DNA of 64,000 bases from NCBI RefSeq assembly GCF_036850765.1, contig NC_089491.1:131866266-131930265 (forward strand), in the 5' to 3' direction. The stretch is from Saccopteryx bilineata. Taxonomy: Eukaryota > Chordata > Mammalia > Chiroptera > Emballonuridae. Positions within the stretch are counted from its first letter, which is position 1; the number at the start of each line of letters is the position of its first letter. A program made the position numbers and the translations under genes. A model generated the notes under the pieces. It ran no database searches, had not been told where the DNA came from, and worked only from the letters and a program-made list of their open reading frames with translations. This document shows, one piece after another, positions 44,085-54,144 of this stretch.

Positions 44085-44470
44085 TTATTGATTTCACATG
44101 TATTTATTGAGCTCCTACTGGGTGTTGGGAAGACAGCGATGAAGACTGACATGCTCTTTACTTTCATGAAGCTTACTTTGTAGTTGAGGAGGAGAGGAGT
44201 TACAAAAATAAATAAATAAACAAACAAGAAAAACAGCAGATGATTACTGAGACTCAAAATAGGGCAGTGTGAGAGGAGACTGGTGACTCCTCCAGATTGA
44301 CTGGAATTTAATGACTCCAAGGAGCAGCCATGCAAAGATCAGGAAGAAAAGGCATTTCAAGCAGAAAGAATGGCCATTGCAAAGACCCTAAAGCAGAATG
44401 AGTGTTATTTGTTACAAAACAGAAAGACTAGGTTAGGTAACTGGGATGGAATGAGCTCAGAGTAGGCATT
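44085..44470 (-). mobile_element. L2 LINE fragment, ancient
   Basis: On the plus strand: 'tgtatttattgagctcctactgggtgttgggaagacagcgatgaag', 'catgaagcttactttgtag', then 'ggcatttcaagcagaaagaatggccattgcaaagaccctaaagc'. This is the reverse L2 pattern. Confidence 0.86.
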
Positions 44471-44587
44471 AAATCAACCCCAGTCCAGAAATCCCAATCA
44501 AAGTCTCTTTTTACTAACGATTGAATTGGGAAACATCCAGGCCAGTAAATTTTGATCTGACTCTGGTCCCTCACAATTACTTCTTCT

Positions 44588-44892
44588 TTTTTGATGGGAG
44601 GGAGGGTGGGGACAAAGACAGATAGCGGGACAGATAGGTACAGACAGACAGGTAGGGAGAAAGATGAGAAGCATCAATTCTTCATTGCGGCACCTTAGTT
44701 GTTCATTGATTGCTTTCTCATATGTGCCTTGACCGTAAGGCTACAGCAGACTGAGTGACCCCTTGCTCAAGCCAGTGACCTAGGGCTCAAGCTGGTGAGC
44801 CCGCGCTCAAACTGGCGACCTTTGGGTTTCAAACCTGGGTTCTCCGCATCCCAGTTTGACACTCTATCCACTGCACCACCACCTGGTCAGGC
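44588..44892 (-). mobile_element. Long tRNA-derived SINE
   Basis: Same family as 19910: 'gagaagcatcaattcttcattgcggcaccttagttgttcattgattgc', 'ctcaagccagtgacctagggctcaagctgg', head 'atccactgcaccaccacctggtcaggc'. The flanks share an imperfect ttactt(g)ttcttct. Confidence 0.92.
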
Positions 44893-45003
44893 TTACTTGT
44901 TCTTCTAATCTGTCCCCTTCGAATATAATCTGCATGTTACCCTTAATTAACCTAAAAATATTATGTTAATTGGTCCAACTTTCATGTTCAAAACCATCCT
45001 ATA

Positions 45004-45418
45004 GGCCCTGGCCGGTTGGCTCAGCGGCAGAGCGTCGGCCTGGCGTGCGGGGGACCCGGGTTCGATTCCCGGCCAGGGCACATAGGAGAAGCGCCCATTT
45101 GCTTCTCCACCTCCACCCCCCTCCTACCTCTCTCTCTCTCTCTTCCCCTCCCGCAGCCAAGGCTCCATTGGAGCAAAGATGGCCCGGGCGCTGGGGTTGG
45201 CTCCTTGGCCTCTGCCCCAGGCTCTGGAGTGGCTCTGGTCGCGGCAGAGCGACGCCCGGAGGGGCAGAGCATCGCCCCCTGGTGGGCAGAGCGTCGCCCC
45301 TGGTGGGCCTGCCGGGTGGATCCCGGTCGGATGCATGCGGGAGTCTGTCTGACTGTCTCTCCCCGTTTCCAGCTTCAGAAAAATACAAAAAACAAAAAAC
45401 AAAACAAAAAAAAAAAAA
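45004..45418 (+). mobile_element. Rhin-1-type SINE, young and full length
   Basis: It is flanked by a perfect 15-base target duplication, caaaaccatcctata, at 44989-45003 and 45419-45433. The Pol III promoter looks intact: A box tggctcagcgg (45017-45027) and B box ggttcgattcc (45059-45069). The body has a duplicated unit near 45265-45305 (ggcagagcatcgcccc / ggcagagcgtcgcccc) and ends in an A-rich tail from about 45379. CpG is well kept, which suits a recent insertion. Known role: Pol III transcripts mobilised by L1 ORF2p. Overlapping frames of up to 263 codons are by-products. Confidence 0.96.
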
Positions 45419-45880
45419 CAAAACCATCCTATATACCACCTGCCTATAGAAAGAAGTCTAAACTATTTAGCTTGACATTCACAGACACCAGCAAATCTAT
45501 GCAGCTTAACATCCCTCCATTCCTTAGCCAAATCTTTTCTCCAACACTTCTATTATTTTATCTTCTTGGTTGTTTTATCCTGCTATTTACTATTATTCAG
45601 CATGAGCTTTCCCTCCTCCGAACAAATTTATTTCAGTTTCTATCAGTTAGAAATCTTTTTGTAACTAGCAAAAGAAAATCCAACACAAAGTGGCTTATAA
45701 AATTGAACGTTCCTGTCTTGAGTAAATTGAATGTTCAAACTAAAGCAAACTTCAGGCCGGGTTTTATCCAGAGGTCAACTACGTCATTTACTCTGAGATT
45801 ATCTTGACTCTGTTTGGCTCCATGTGCCCCATGACTTCATTCTCAACTGGCTTCTGTCAAGGTAGCAAAACAATAAATAC

Positions 45881-46329
45881 TGTGTTGAATAGTGCTTCCC
45901 TCAAAATCATGCTTACTCTGGAACCTATGAATGTGACCTTATTTGAAAATAAGTTCTTCACAGATATAATGAAGTTAAGATGAATTCATACTAGGTTTAG
46001 AATAGGCCCTAGTCCAATGATTGGAGTCCTTATAAGAAGTAATAAATTTGAGCACAGAGACACAGAAGGCCATGTGAAGACAGTAGCAAAGATCTGAATG
46101 ATGCAACAACAAAGCAAGATAGGTCAAGGATTTTCTAGCAACCACTGGAAGCTAAGATGTGTGAAAGAATTCTTCCCTAAAGCCTTTAGAGGGATCGTTG
46201 CCCTGCTAACACCTTGACTTTGGACTTCCAACCTCCAGAACACCTACATATTTGAGAGAATAAATTTCTGTTGTTTTAAGTCACCCAGTTTGTGCTGATT
46301 TGTTATAGCAACCCTAGAAAACTAACACA
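45881..46329 (+). mobile_element. MLT1/MST-type LTR (ERVL-MaLR), solo
   Basis: Typical text in order: 'gaatgtgaccttatttgaaaataag', 'gattggagtccttataagaag', 'cacagagacacagaaggccatgtgaaga', 'ccttgactttggacttccaacctccagaa', 'gagaataaatttctgttgttttaagtcacccagtttgtg' and the end 'aaactaacaca'. AATAAA lies near the 3' end, fixing the plus orientation. No internal region is attached. It is ancient and noncoding. Confidence 0.9.
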
Positions 46330-46629
46330 GGCCCCCTATGCTCACTTGCTATACAGGAAAAGACAATCTATTTGGTAGTTCCTATGGGAAAAAGAATCTT
46401 CTTATCAGAAACCTCAGCAAGTTTTTCTCACATCTCCTATGCCCATGTCTGAATCACTCATTACATCCTGTCTCACCTGGAGCAAAGAAAACATCTCTTC
46501 CGTTAAAAATACAAGGCAAAAATGATGGAGGGGGAGGGAATCCCACCCAAAAGGAACAGGGTACTATTGTCAGAAAAAGAGGAAAATAAATTCTAGGAAA
46601 GCAACTAACTCTACCATTGATAGCAGTTT

Positions 46630-47030
46630 AGATGACTTTGGCTGGTAGTTGCAGGAAACCTGGCTCTAACCAGCTTAAACATTGAAGAAATGCATCGTCT
46701 CACAGGATAGGAGATTCAGAGGCAGACCAGGCTCCCTGCACAGCACAAACAGGCCTATAGCTCTGCATCTCCCCTGTTCTCCAGCCTCAGGCTTCCCCAT
46801 GCATCAGTCTTGTCTGCATGCCGGGGTCCCTCGTAATCTCAAAATGGCTGTCAGCAACTAGGGTAACCAACATCCTTTTGGTGTACAGTGGGAGAGAATT
46901 AAAATCTCATTCCCAATTAAGGTCCTCCCTTTTTAGAGTGCTTGGACCCTTAGGTCTTGTGCCTACCTCTGGAACAGTATCAGCAGCTGGGGAAATGCCT
47001 TCCACTGACTGGCTTAAGCCTAGTATTCTG
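46630..47030. mobile_element. Old interspersed repeat, class unresolved
   Basis: 'ggtagttgcaggaaacctggctctaaccagcttaaac' and the later 'aatggctgtcagcaactagg' resemble a mammal-wide repeat that I recall but cannot name. A similar but more diverged style occurs at about 61215-61610. Edges are approximate. Confidence 0.4.
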
Positions 47031-47219
47031 AATGAATTATGAGGGAGGGGTGGGACAGGAGATAAAATTACCAGGGTAGATTTAGCATAGACAAATTAGA
47101 ATTCTCCCTTGGAGCTTAAGATGAAGTGTGCTTTCCCTGAGATATATGTGGGCAGGGTTTCTGAAAAATGTAAAAAGAAGAGTGAATGATGCTCATTAGA
47201 AAACCAATGTTGTTCACCT

Positions 47220-47505
47220 CACCATCCAAGTGCAAATTAGATCCTGCCTCCTTCATGAAGCCTCCCCAGATTACTCTAGCTAGAAGCAAACTTGCCTTTT
47301 CTGAATTTCTTCAACACTTATTGCTCCTACTAAAATTTTACATCTATATTATTTCTAAAAAAATTTACATACATATTTCTAATTTCCTGATCTAAATCCT
47401 TAAAGTCAGAGTGTATGTTACCCTTCTCTTGCAATATACTTGGAATAATATTTTGCCTAGAATATTTTATGCTCAATAAAAATCTGTTGTTTAACTGAGT
47501 GACTT
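47220..47505 (+). mobile_element. L2 LINE 3' region, ancient
   Basis: 'cctgcctccttcatgaagcctccccagattactctagc', 'aacacttattgctcctac' and the end 'tgcctagaatattttatgctcaataaaaatctgttgtttaactgagtga' follow L2. Confidence 0.87.
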
Positions 47506-47509
47506 CTAA

Positions 47510-47980
47510 TATAAGCAAAACAAAACAAACATAAAAAAAGACATTTATATTTACCAGTGGAGATAGGGATCCAGCTCGCTAATTCAGTTCTTCCTTCTTC
47601 CTAATAGAAACCTCCCCTTGCTCATCATGTTTCTTACAGATATATTGGTGATTCATAGCCTTTGAATTCATCTGCACTTAATAAAATCATTTGATTTTGA
47701 ATCTTCTTAAATAGCAAGAAACACTGTTAATACATGATGGCTAATATTTTGAGTAAGAACCTGGACAAGAAACAAAAACTGAAATGGTAATACAAGTTGC
47801 ATTATGGAAGCTGAATAAGATAAAGGAAGGAAGACCTCGTCCATTACTCAAAAACTGTTTCAGTCTCTTTCCATTTTAATAATGTAAGTCATGATTGTAC
47901 TTATCCAGTGAAACTATTAATTTTTTTTTTAGCATATTCTAGGTCTAATCTAGAAGTCACACGTGAAAGTTGTAAAAGTT
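47510..47980. other. Unique-looking A/T-rich sequence
   Basis: Nothing recognised. Confidence 0.4.
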
Positions 47981-47995
47981 TCGTTGCTTAACATT

Positions 47996-48243
47996 ATACA
48001 GTCAACTCTTGAGCAAAGGGGATTACAGAACCAACCCCTGAGCAGTAGAAATCTGAGTATAAGTTTTGACTCCCTAAAACCTTAAATTGTGCCTGGATGT
48101 CTTCAAGGAGTTGGTTCCAGGACCCCTCATTGACACCAAAATCCTCCCAACCACAGATCAAAAACAGTGCCAGTATTTATTGAAAAAAAAAATCCATGTG
48201 TAAGTGAACCTGGGCAGTTCAACTGTTTACTTGATCAACTGTA
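47996..48243. mobile_element. Tigger-type DNA transposon fossil (MER2-like)
   Basis: The left end reads 'tacagtcaactcttgagcaaaggggatt' and the right end 'gggcagttcaactg...gatcaactgta'. These match the inverted ends of mammal-wide Tigger derivatives ('tacagttgacccttgaac'). The middle has 'ttggttccaggacccctcattgacaccaaaatcc', also Tigger-like. Nonautonomous and decayed. Confidence 0.75.
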
Positions 48244-48254
48244 TACTTAGATTT

Positions 48255-48725
48255 GTATTATCTTTTTTAAAAATATTTTTGTTAAATTATCATTGGCACA
48301 CAACATTATATTAGTCTCAGGTATACAACATAGTGAATGGACATTTGTACACCTTATGATGTGATCACTACAATAAAGCAGTAACCATTTGTCACCCTGC
48401 AAAGTTAGTACGATATTATAAACCATACTACCTGGACTGTATACTACCTCCCTGTGCTCATTTATTTTATAACTGAAAGTTTGTCTGACCTGTGGTGGCG
48501 CAGTGGATAAAGTGTCGTCCTGGAATGCTGAGGTCTCTGGTTCAAAACCCTGGGCTTGCCTGGTTAAGGCACATAGGGGAGTTGATGCTTCCTGCTCCTC
48601 CCCCTTCTCTCTCTCTTTCTCTTTCCCCCTCTTTTCTAAAAATGAATAAATAAAATATAAAAAAATAAAAATAAAATGACAAATTTAAAAAAAGGAAGTC
48701 TGTACCTTTTATTCCCCTTCACGTT
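48255..48725 (-). mobile_element. Older L1 3' end, split by a SINE
   Basis: The reverse-oriented L1 3'UTR text 'tatcattggcacacaacattatattagtctcaggtatacaacata' and 'tgctcatttattttataactgaaagtttgt' continues after the SINE with 'gaagtctgtaccttttattcccc'. It is a widespread old L1 type, different from the other L1s here. Confidence 0.85.
48485..48693 (+). mobile_element. tRNA-derived SINE inside an old L1
   Basis: Target duplication gaaagtttgt (48475-48484) versus ggaagtctgt (48694-48703), two mismatches. Head 'gacctgtggtggcgcagtggataaagtgtc' with B-box-like ggttcaaaacc, then 'gggcttgcctggttaaggcacata', a CT-rich stretch and an A-rich tail. Confidence 0.93.
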
Positions 48726-48729
48726 TTGA

Positions 48730-49310
48730 TGGCTGACAGAGGTGAGGGGAGCACAGGAATTGAGAGGGATAATAGGGACACACTTCCAGCTGTATCATCT
48801 TCTAAAATGACTCTGTGACATTTGGTAATAAAGTATTTTAGAATGACTTTTTACCTAACATTTCAGTGGTCTGCAGAGATTTCTGATGATTAACTTATTA
48901 AGGGGATTGTGACTACTTTGAGGATGTCTTGAGGCCATCTGAAGTTTGCTCTACAAACGAATTCCAGTGTTTTTGATGATTATTATTGGTACTATCAATG
49001 AATAATGTAATGTCCTGGCCTAGATACATAACTAAAAACAGTAAAATTGGTTAATATTGTGTTTCAAGGAGAATCTGTATTTCAAAGAATAAAAGTAAAT
49101 GATTCAATCCTTTATTAGAAATTGGAAAGAGTGAAGAGTAAAACTGTCCCAATGAAATCGCCTTGTTTTTCCTCTAAGGGATAAAGGGGAGAAAACTGGA
49201 TACACACACTCCTGGCACCTTTCCCGGGTTCGCTGAAAGCCTGACTGGAGTGCTGAAAATGCATTGCCCCTCCTCTGCCACCTGGAGCAAGCTTTGGTAT
49301 CATTTTGTTC
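48730..49310. other. Unique-looking sequence
   Basis: Nothing recognised. Confidence 0.4.
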
Positions 49311-50082
49311 TATTTTTTTAAACTTTTTAATTAAATTTTTAATTTATTGTGTTAACATGGATTAAAGTGTCTGACTCAATATAACACTCTCATCTTCCAA
49401 CAGCGTGCCCCTATTATACCCCCTCCTTCTGACCCTCTCCCCCCTTCCCTCTGGGATTTGCTGTCCTGTTATCTGGATCTATGTGTTATGTGTATATAAT
49501 TTCACTAATCCCTTCACCTTTTCTGATCTCATCTCCTCATCCCCCTCCCCTCTGACAGCTGTCCCTCTTCTCCTTGTGACTGTCTCTGCTTCTATTCCGT
49601 TCCTCAGTTCATCATGTTCATTAGATTCCACATATAAGTGAGATCACATGATATTTGTCTTCCTCTGCCTTGTTTATTTCACTTTAGCACAATAATCTCC
49701 AGGTCCATTCATGCCATCATAAAAGGTAAGATTTCCTTCTTTTCCATGGCCGCATAGTATTCCATTGTGTATATGTACCACAGCTTTTTAATCCACTCAT
49801 CTACTGATGGGCACTTGGGCTGTTTCCAGATCTTGGCTATTATAAACAATGCTGCAATAAACATGGGGGTGCATTTCTCCTTTTGAAACAGTGCTACGGT
49901 GTTCATGGGGTATATTCCTAAAAGTGGGATAGCTGGGTCAAAAGGCAGTTTCATTTTTAATTTTTTGAGGAATCTCCATACTGTTTTCCACAGTGGCTGC
50001 ACCAGTCTGCATTCCCACCAGCAGTGCAGGAGGGTTCCCTTTTCTCCACATCCTCGCCAGCACTTGTTGTGTGTTGATTCCA
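49311..50082 (-). mobile_element. L1 3' end, 5'-truncated, decayed
   Basis: The minus strand runs from the Cys-rich end of ORF2 (about 50082) through [42 protein letters not shown] (49709-50002). It then shows a degraded C-terminus and a 3'UTR ending at the T-rich stretch near 49311. It is closer to the L1 at 31819 than to the young L1. The 5' break falls exactly where the unclassified repeat begins (50083). Confidence 0.9.
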
Positions 50083-50337
50083 GTGAATGAGCTAGTATAC
50101 ATTAGTCATGTGCTTCTTTTGACTGAATTCACTGGTAAATTATTTGAAGGTGTCTATTGAAGTATGAGAAAAAATATCAGTGTTAGCTTGAGAAAACTGG
50201 CCAGTCTGAGTGAGTGGCCACTAAAGTCCAACTACAAATATAATAGCAGAAAAGAGATATAGATCTTAATTTACCATCAATCAAAATTAGGAATAAAAAT
50301 CTAAGGGTCTGATAAATATTTTTGATTTAGCTAACTT
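50083..50337 (-). repeat. Copy B of an unclassified repeat (inverted partner at 42656)
   Basis: The reverse complement aligns to 42656-42923: 'aatcaaaaatatttatcagacccttagatttttatt', 'gattgatggtaaatta', 'agtggcca-t', 'agactggccagtt', 'agacaccttcaaataattt', 'actagctcattca'. The left end abuts an L1 5' break and the right end abuts an MIR. Confidence 0.85.
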
Positions 50338-50495
50338 TTTCAAGCTTTAATTTTCATATATGTAAAATGATACTGATAACAGTCCCTACTCTGTAGGGTG
50401 GCAGTGAAGATTAAGTCATCTAATCCTGTGAGGCAGGTAGCAAAAGGTCTGGAATATAGTAAACAACCCATGAATCTGAGCTACTATTATAATTA
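50338..50495 (+). mobile_element. MIR SINE, ancient
   Basis: 'ctttttcaagctttaattttcatatatgtaaaatgatactgataacag', 'gtgaagattaag' and 'gtctggaatatagtaaacaa' follow the MIR core and 3' part. Confidence 0.82.
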
Positions 50496-50499
50496 TGAT

Positions 50500-51735
50500 G
50501 GGGAAGGCAGCCTGTTTGGGGCCCATTCTTGATCTTCTGACCTAGAGGTGTCAGCCAGCCGTGCAATTATATAGAGACAGAAGAGGTTGCTTCATTCATT
50601 TTTCTGTCTCCTTGCTGTCATTTTGCTTCTAGAATGGTTTATGTCAAAAGAGAGGGAAATAATATTGTGTCTATTTACAAAACATTATCTTTATTTTCTT
50701 CCTTCCCTCAAAAATTCTCTGATATTATCAAATTAGTCACATTTTGAAGTTGACATCCACTAGAACTAATCAAACTCAACAATTTCTGTTCCTTGATATT
50801 ACCCTGGATTCTCATCCATTAATGGAACAGCTAGCTGCACTAGATTTAAAGGAGGTTGGGAACACATTGAAGACTTTCAGCACTGGGTGACTGCAGTCAT
50901 GATTGTTTACTGAATACTAATATTCTCTATGTGTTATGTGGATTAGCTTTCTAATGCCAACTCTCATTCACTGCAGAGAGTTATAAATCTTCAGGGAGGA
51001 GAGTCATTCTTGCTTGATTCAAAATCCAGTTTGCACTTTTATTTTAGTTGTCTGCTGAGCTTTATAACACTACACTCTCATATACCATATTTCTGAATAC
51101 ATACAGTGAAAGATAACCGCTTAAAAATCTTACCAGTTAAGTACCAAATTAGTATTTGAACATTGTATAATCTTAACAATGGAGAGCTTTTTTGAAATTT
51201 GTCACAATGTCTGAAACACACATCTGATGTGTCTTGTACTTTTTAGATGTCTTTTGAAGTTGAGATGTTATAGATGCTGCTATTTCTCTTGCGTACAAAT
51301 ATCCCCTGAAAGGCAGGTGTAAAACAAAATGCCTTTATCTCCTTCTCCTGGGCTTCTCTCGAGGCTGCATGTGGATAAATCTAACAATGTCTGCATGGCA
51401 AATGAAAACTTCATTATTTACATACTTTTTTTAAATAATAAAAAATAGCTAAACATTTGGTATTATTTCAGACTAACATTTCTGATGTTTGGCCCCCATA
51501 GCATCTTCAGACCTCAATTTTTATCTGAATATCTTGGTGGATTCTGTTTAGAGCATGTATTTTACATATTGCAATGCAAATGAAGAAAAGCTGATTACAA
51601 ACACAAGATCACCTAATTGTGTTACCTTTAAAAAATACTATATTCTGTTGAACTGTCATACTTTGTTAAGAAAATAATTTTCAAGTTTTTAAGCCAATGC
51701 TGATTCCTACTCCTTATAATTGTTATTTTTTTTTA
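50500..51735. other. Unique-looking sequence
   Basis: No exon or repeat is recognised with confidence. No open frame of note. Confidence 0.4.
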
Positions 51736-51744
51736 AAAAAATAC

Positions 51745-52240
51745 TTTTCTGCTTTATTTCTTTTCTCTGAATATAAATATGATATATGGTCTACAAGAGT
51801 TCAGATACTGCAGAAAAGCATAAATAAGATAGCAGAAGTCACCTGAAACCTCACTCTTTAAAGACATTTACATTTTGCTGAATACCTTTGGGAGATATCT
51901 CTCTGTGAATATGTACCTGTACATATAATTCTACATAATGTCTTAGAACCTAGCTCTTCCGGTCAGCAATGTTTGGACATTTTCCCATGTCATAAAGATA
52001 GCTCTGCATTTGTGATTCTCATCATCCTTCTTCTCCTTCCAGATAAGACTATGATGCATACTCTTCATATACTCCATACATGGAATGATGTGGAAACAGA
52101 TAAAAGGTTGAGAGACACTGGTCACCATCATCATAGTTCATAATGACATATGTAGTATCCACAATACTGATATGCCATGATTCTTTTTATATTATCTTAT
52201 CTTTTCATGATTGATGTTTGTATCCAATATTTCACAATTA
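51745..52240 (-). mobile_element. Old L1-like 3' fragment (tentative)
   Basis: 'agttcagatactgcagaaaagcataaataagatagcagaagtcacctgaaacctcactctttaaagacatttacattttgctgaatacc' and 'gacattttcccatgtcataaagatagctct' resemble old mammalian L1 3' text on the reverse strand. Family not certain. Confidence 0.5.
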
Positions 52241-52244
52241 TAAA

Positions 52245-53345
52245 TTGGTTCGGTCCTTTTCTCCCCAAATTCTTTATTTTTTAAACCTACTTGTGATACC
52301 ACTCTATTTTAAACTTGATTCTTATTTGTGGTCTGAAACATCTTAAAGTTGAGAAAACAAATGCTGACAGTGCTGGTTCTGTTCAGTTCTGAGAGCCTGT
52401 TTGATGCCTCACAGATATATACATAAAGTGGGGCGAAGATGATTTCAAAGTCGTTGTATGGAAAACAAAAGAATTAATAATAAATAGTAGTACATAAATA
52501 AATTGTGTTATGTCATGGGTATTCAGAACAGGAAAGTTCTATAATACAAGAAGAGTCCAGATATGTATCTTACATGGCTGGCCTCTGTTGCAAGATTGTA
52601 CAAGGTTATGTGCAAAAACTAAGTCTGTTCAAAAGTTCACACTAGTGTAGTTTCAAGCTTTTGCTTGATTACCTAGATACAGCATTTATTACACAGCAAG
52701 GGCAACACTAAAAAAAAAACTGCTCTCTACGATGGGTATATAACAACAATATCAGAAGCACCACTTGAATAGGTCTAAAAGACTGTACAAATATACATTT
52801 CAACTATTCAGAACGAATACATAAAAATAATCAGTTTTCCCCAAAGAATATTCATGACATTACAGCTGACAAACAAAAACTGGTATTTCAGATCTGTTTT
52901 CTGAAATGTTTTAAGCTAAAATCACATGCAAGAATTGACTTTGCAGGTACTAATTTTGACACCTTTTAGATCTGTATGAAAGGGTGTTGTGTTGAAGCAG
53001 CAAACCAATGAGTGTTGCATTTTGGATATTTAGTTTTATCTTTAGTTAAACACCACCTGGTGTATTCATTTATACCATCTAATTTATGACACACTGTTGT
53101 AGTCCATTTAAAGGGAAAAAAAGAATAAATTGTGTTTTGTGTACTCACAACTTAAATATACTTTTGCTCCATCCTATATAATGAGTCTGCAGTTTCTTAA
53201 TAACACATAAATCTACTTATATAAAAATATTAGAATATAAAGAATTGTTCTTGCTATAGAACTGTTTACCTGAAACCTATGTACTCATTGATCAATGTCA
53301 CCCTGTTGAAGTTCATTTTCTAAATAAAATTTTAAAAATAAATGA
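52245..53345. other. Unexplained A/T-rich stretch, 3'UTR-like on the minus strand
   Basis: Not recognised as a repeat. On the minus strand it has a polyadenylation signal (complement of tttatt near 52271-52276) and reads like an mRNA 3'UTR, but no coding part is attached. The right edge (53270-53340) slightly resembles an L1 3' end. No function is proposed. Confidence 0.3.
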
Positions 53346-54029
53346 ATTTTTCTTAACTGATTTTCCTATTTAGCAAACAACTCAAGATTTACTTGCTAAT
53401 AGGAAATTGCTGGGTTTTGTGCTGGTTTTTCAGTAATTTCAACAAATTAATTACCCAGAAGGATGCAGTCTTATCTCTGTAGAAAGCATCTCTGTCTCAA
53501 GTCAGTGAGCTCAAGCTGAATCAGTGCACTTGCTCATTTACCACTGTATTATTTGTCAAAAGTCCACACTTGGAATAGATTGAGAAGTTTACCTAAATTA
53601 TAGGACCAACCTGACTAGTTAGATCAAAATATATTTCCAGAATGTAAGACAAAGAGACCAATTCAAAATATTAGCATTTCAATTTATGTTTAGGAAGGTT
53701 TGTTCTTTTGGAAAATACTCTGCACACAGATTCAATCACGCACCCATTTATTCAGGCTGTGACGTGCATAACACTGTCCCCAGGGCACTGTGGCTTTGAC
53801 TCACGTCCAGTACACACGGATGGCCCGGGCTGGGCAAGTTGATGTTTTCAGGCTTTTCCTGGTGTCTTGACCTGCAATTGAGCCAAGTGCATTCCCTTTT
53901 CACAGCCAAGCTGCCTTCCAGATGAGTCCAGGAGCTGAGTAGCAGCTCTAAACACAACTGACTTGAACTGAGACCTGAGTGTGACCCCTGTGTCGCCTTG
54001 AGAAATCTCATACACTTCAAAGTTGCCAT

Positions 54030-54140
54030 AGTCACATCCACACGAGGGTTATGACATCCATCTCACAGAGGTTTTGTGATTGCTAAGTAATGTGTATGAA
54101 AGACTCTAGCACACAGTAGGCCTTTAGAAAGTGTTACATG
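54030..54140 (+). mobile_element. MIR SINE 3' fragment, ancient
   Basis: 'acatccatctcacagaggttttgtgattgctaagtaatgtgtatgaaagactctagcacacagtaggcc' is typical MIR 3' half text. Confidence 0.75.
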
Positions 54141-54144
54141 GACC

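Noticed and set aside
45004..45080. tRNA-like sequence
   Set aside because: A and B boxes are present but the acceptor stem and 3' part do not form a tRNA, and a SINE body and tail follow. It is a tRNA-derived SINE head.
45016..45807. 263-codon plus-strand frame and overlapping frames of 146-159 codons on both strands
   Set aside because: They lie mostly inside a Rhin-1-type SINE and run on into unique DNA. The same peptide text recurs at the other SINE copies (1813-2283, 5976-6254, 40942-41504), so this is SINE sequence and not a gene.
53190..53340. Possible L1 3' end
   Set aside because: Only the phrase around gatcaatgtcaccctgttgaag resembles an L1 3'UTR end. No ORF2 remnant is attached, so I left it as unexplained.
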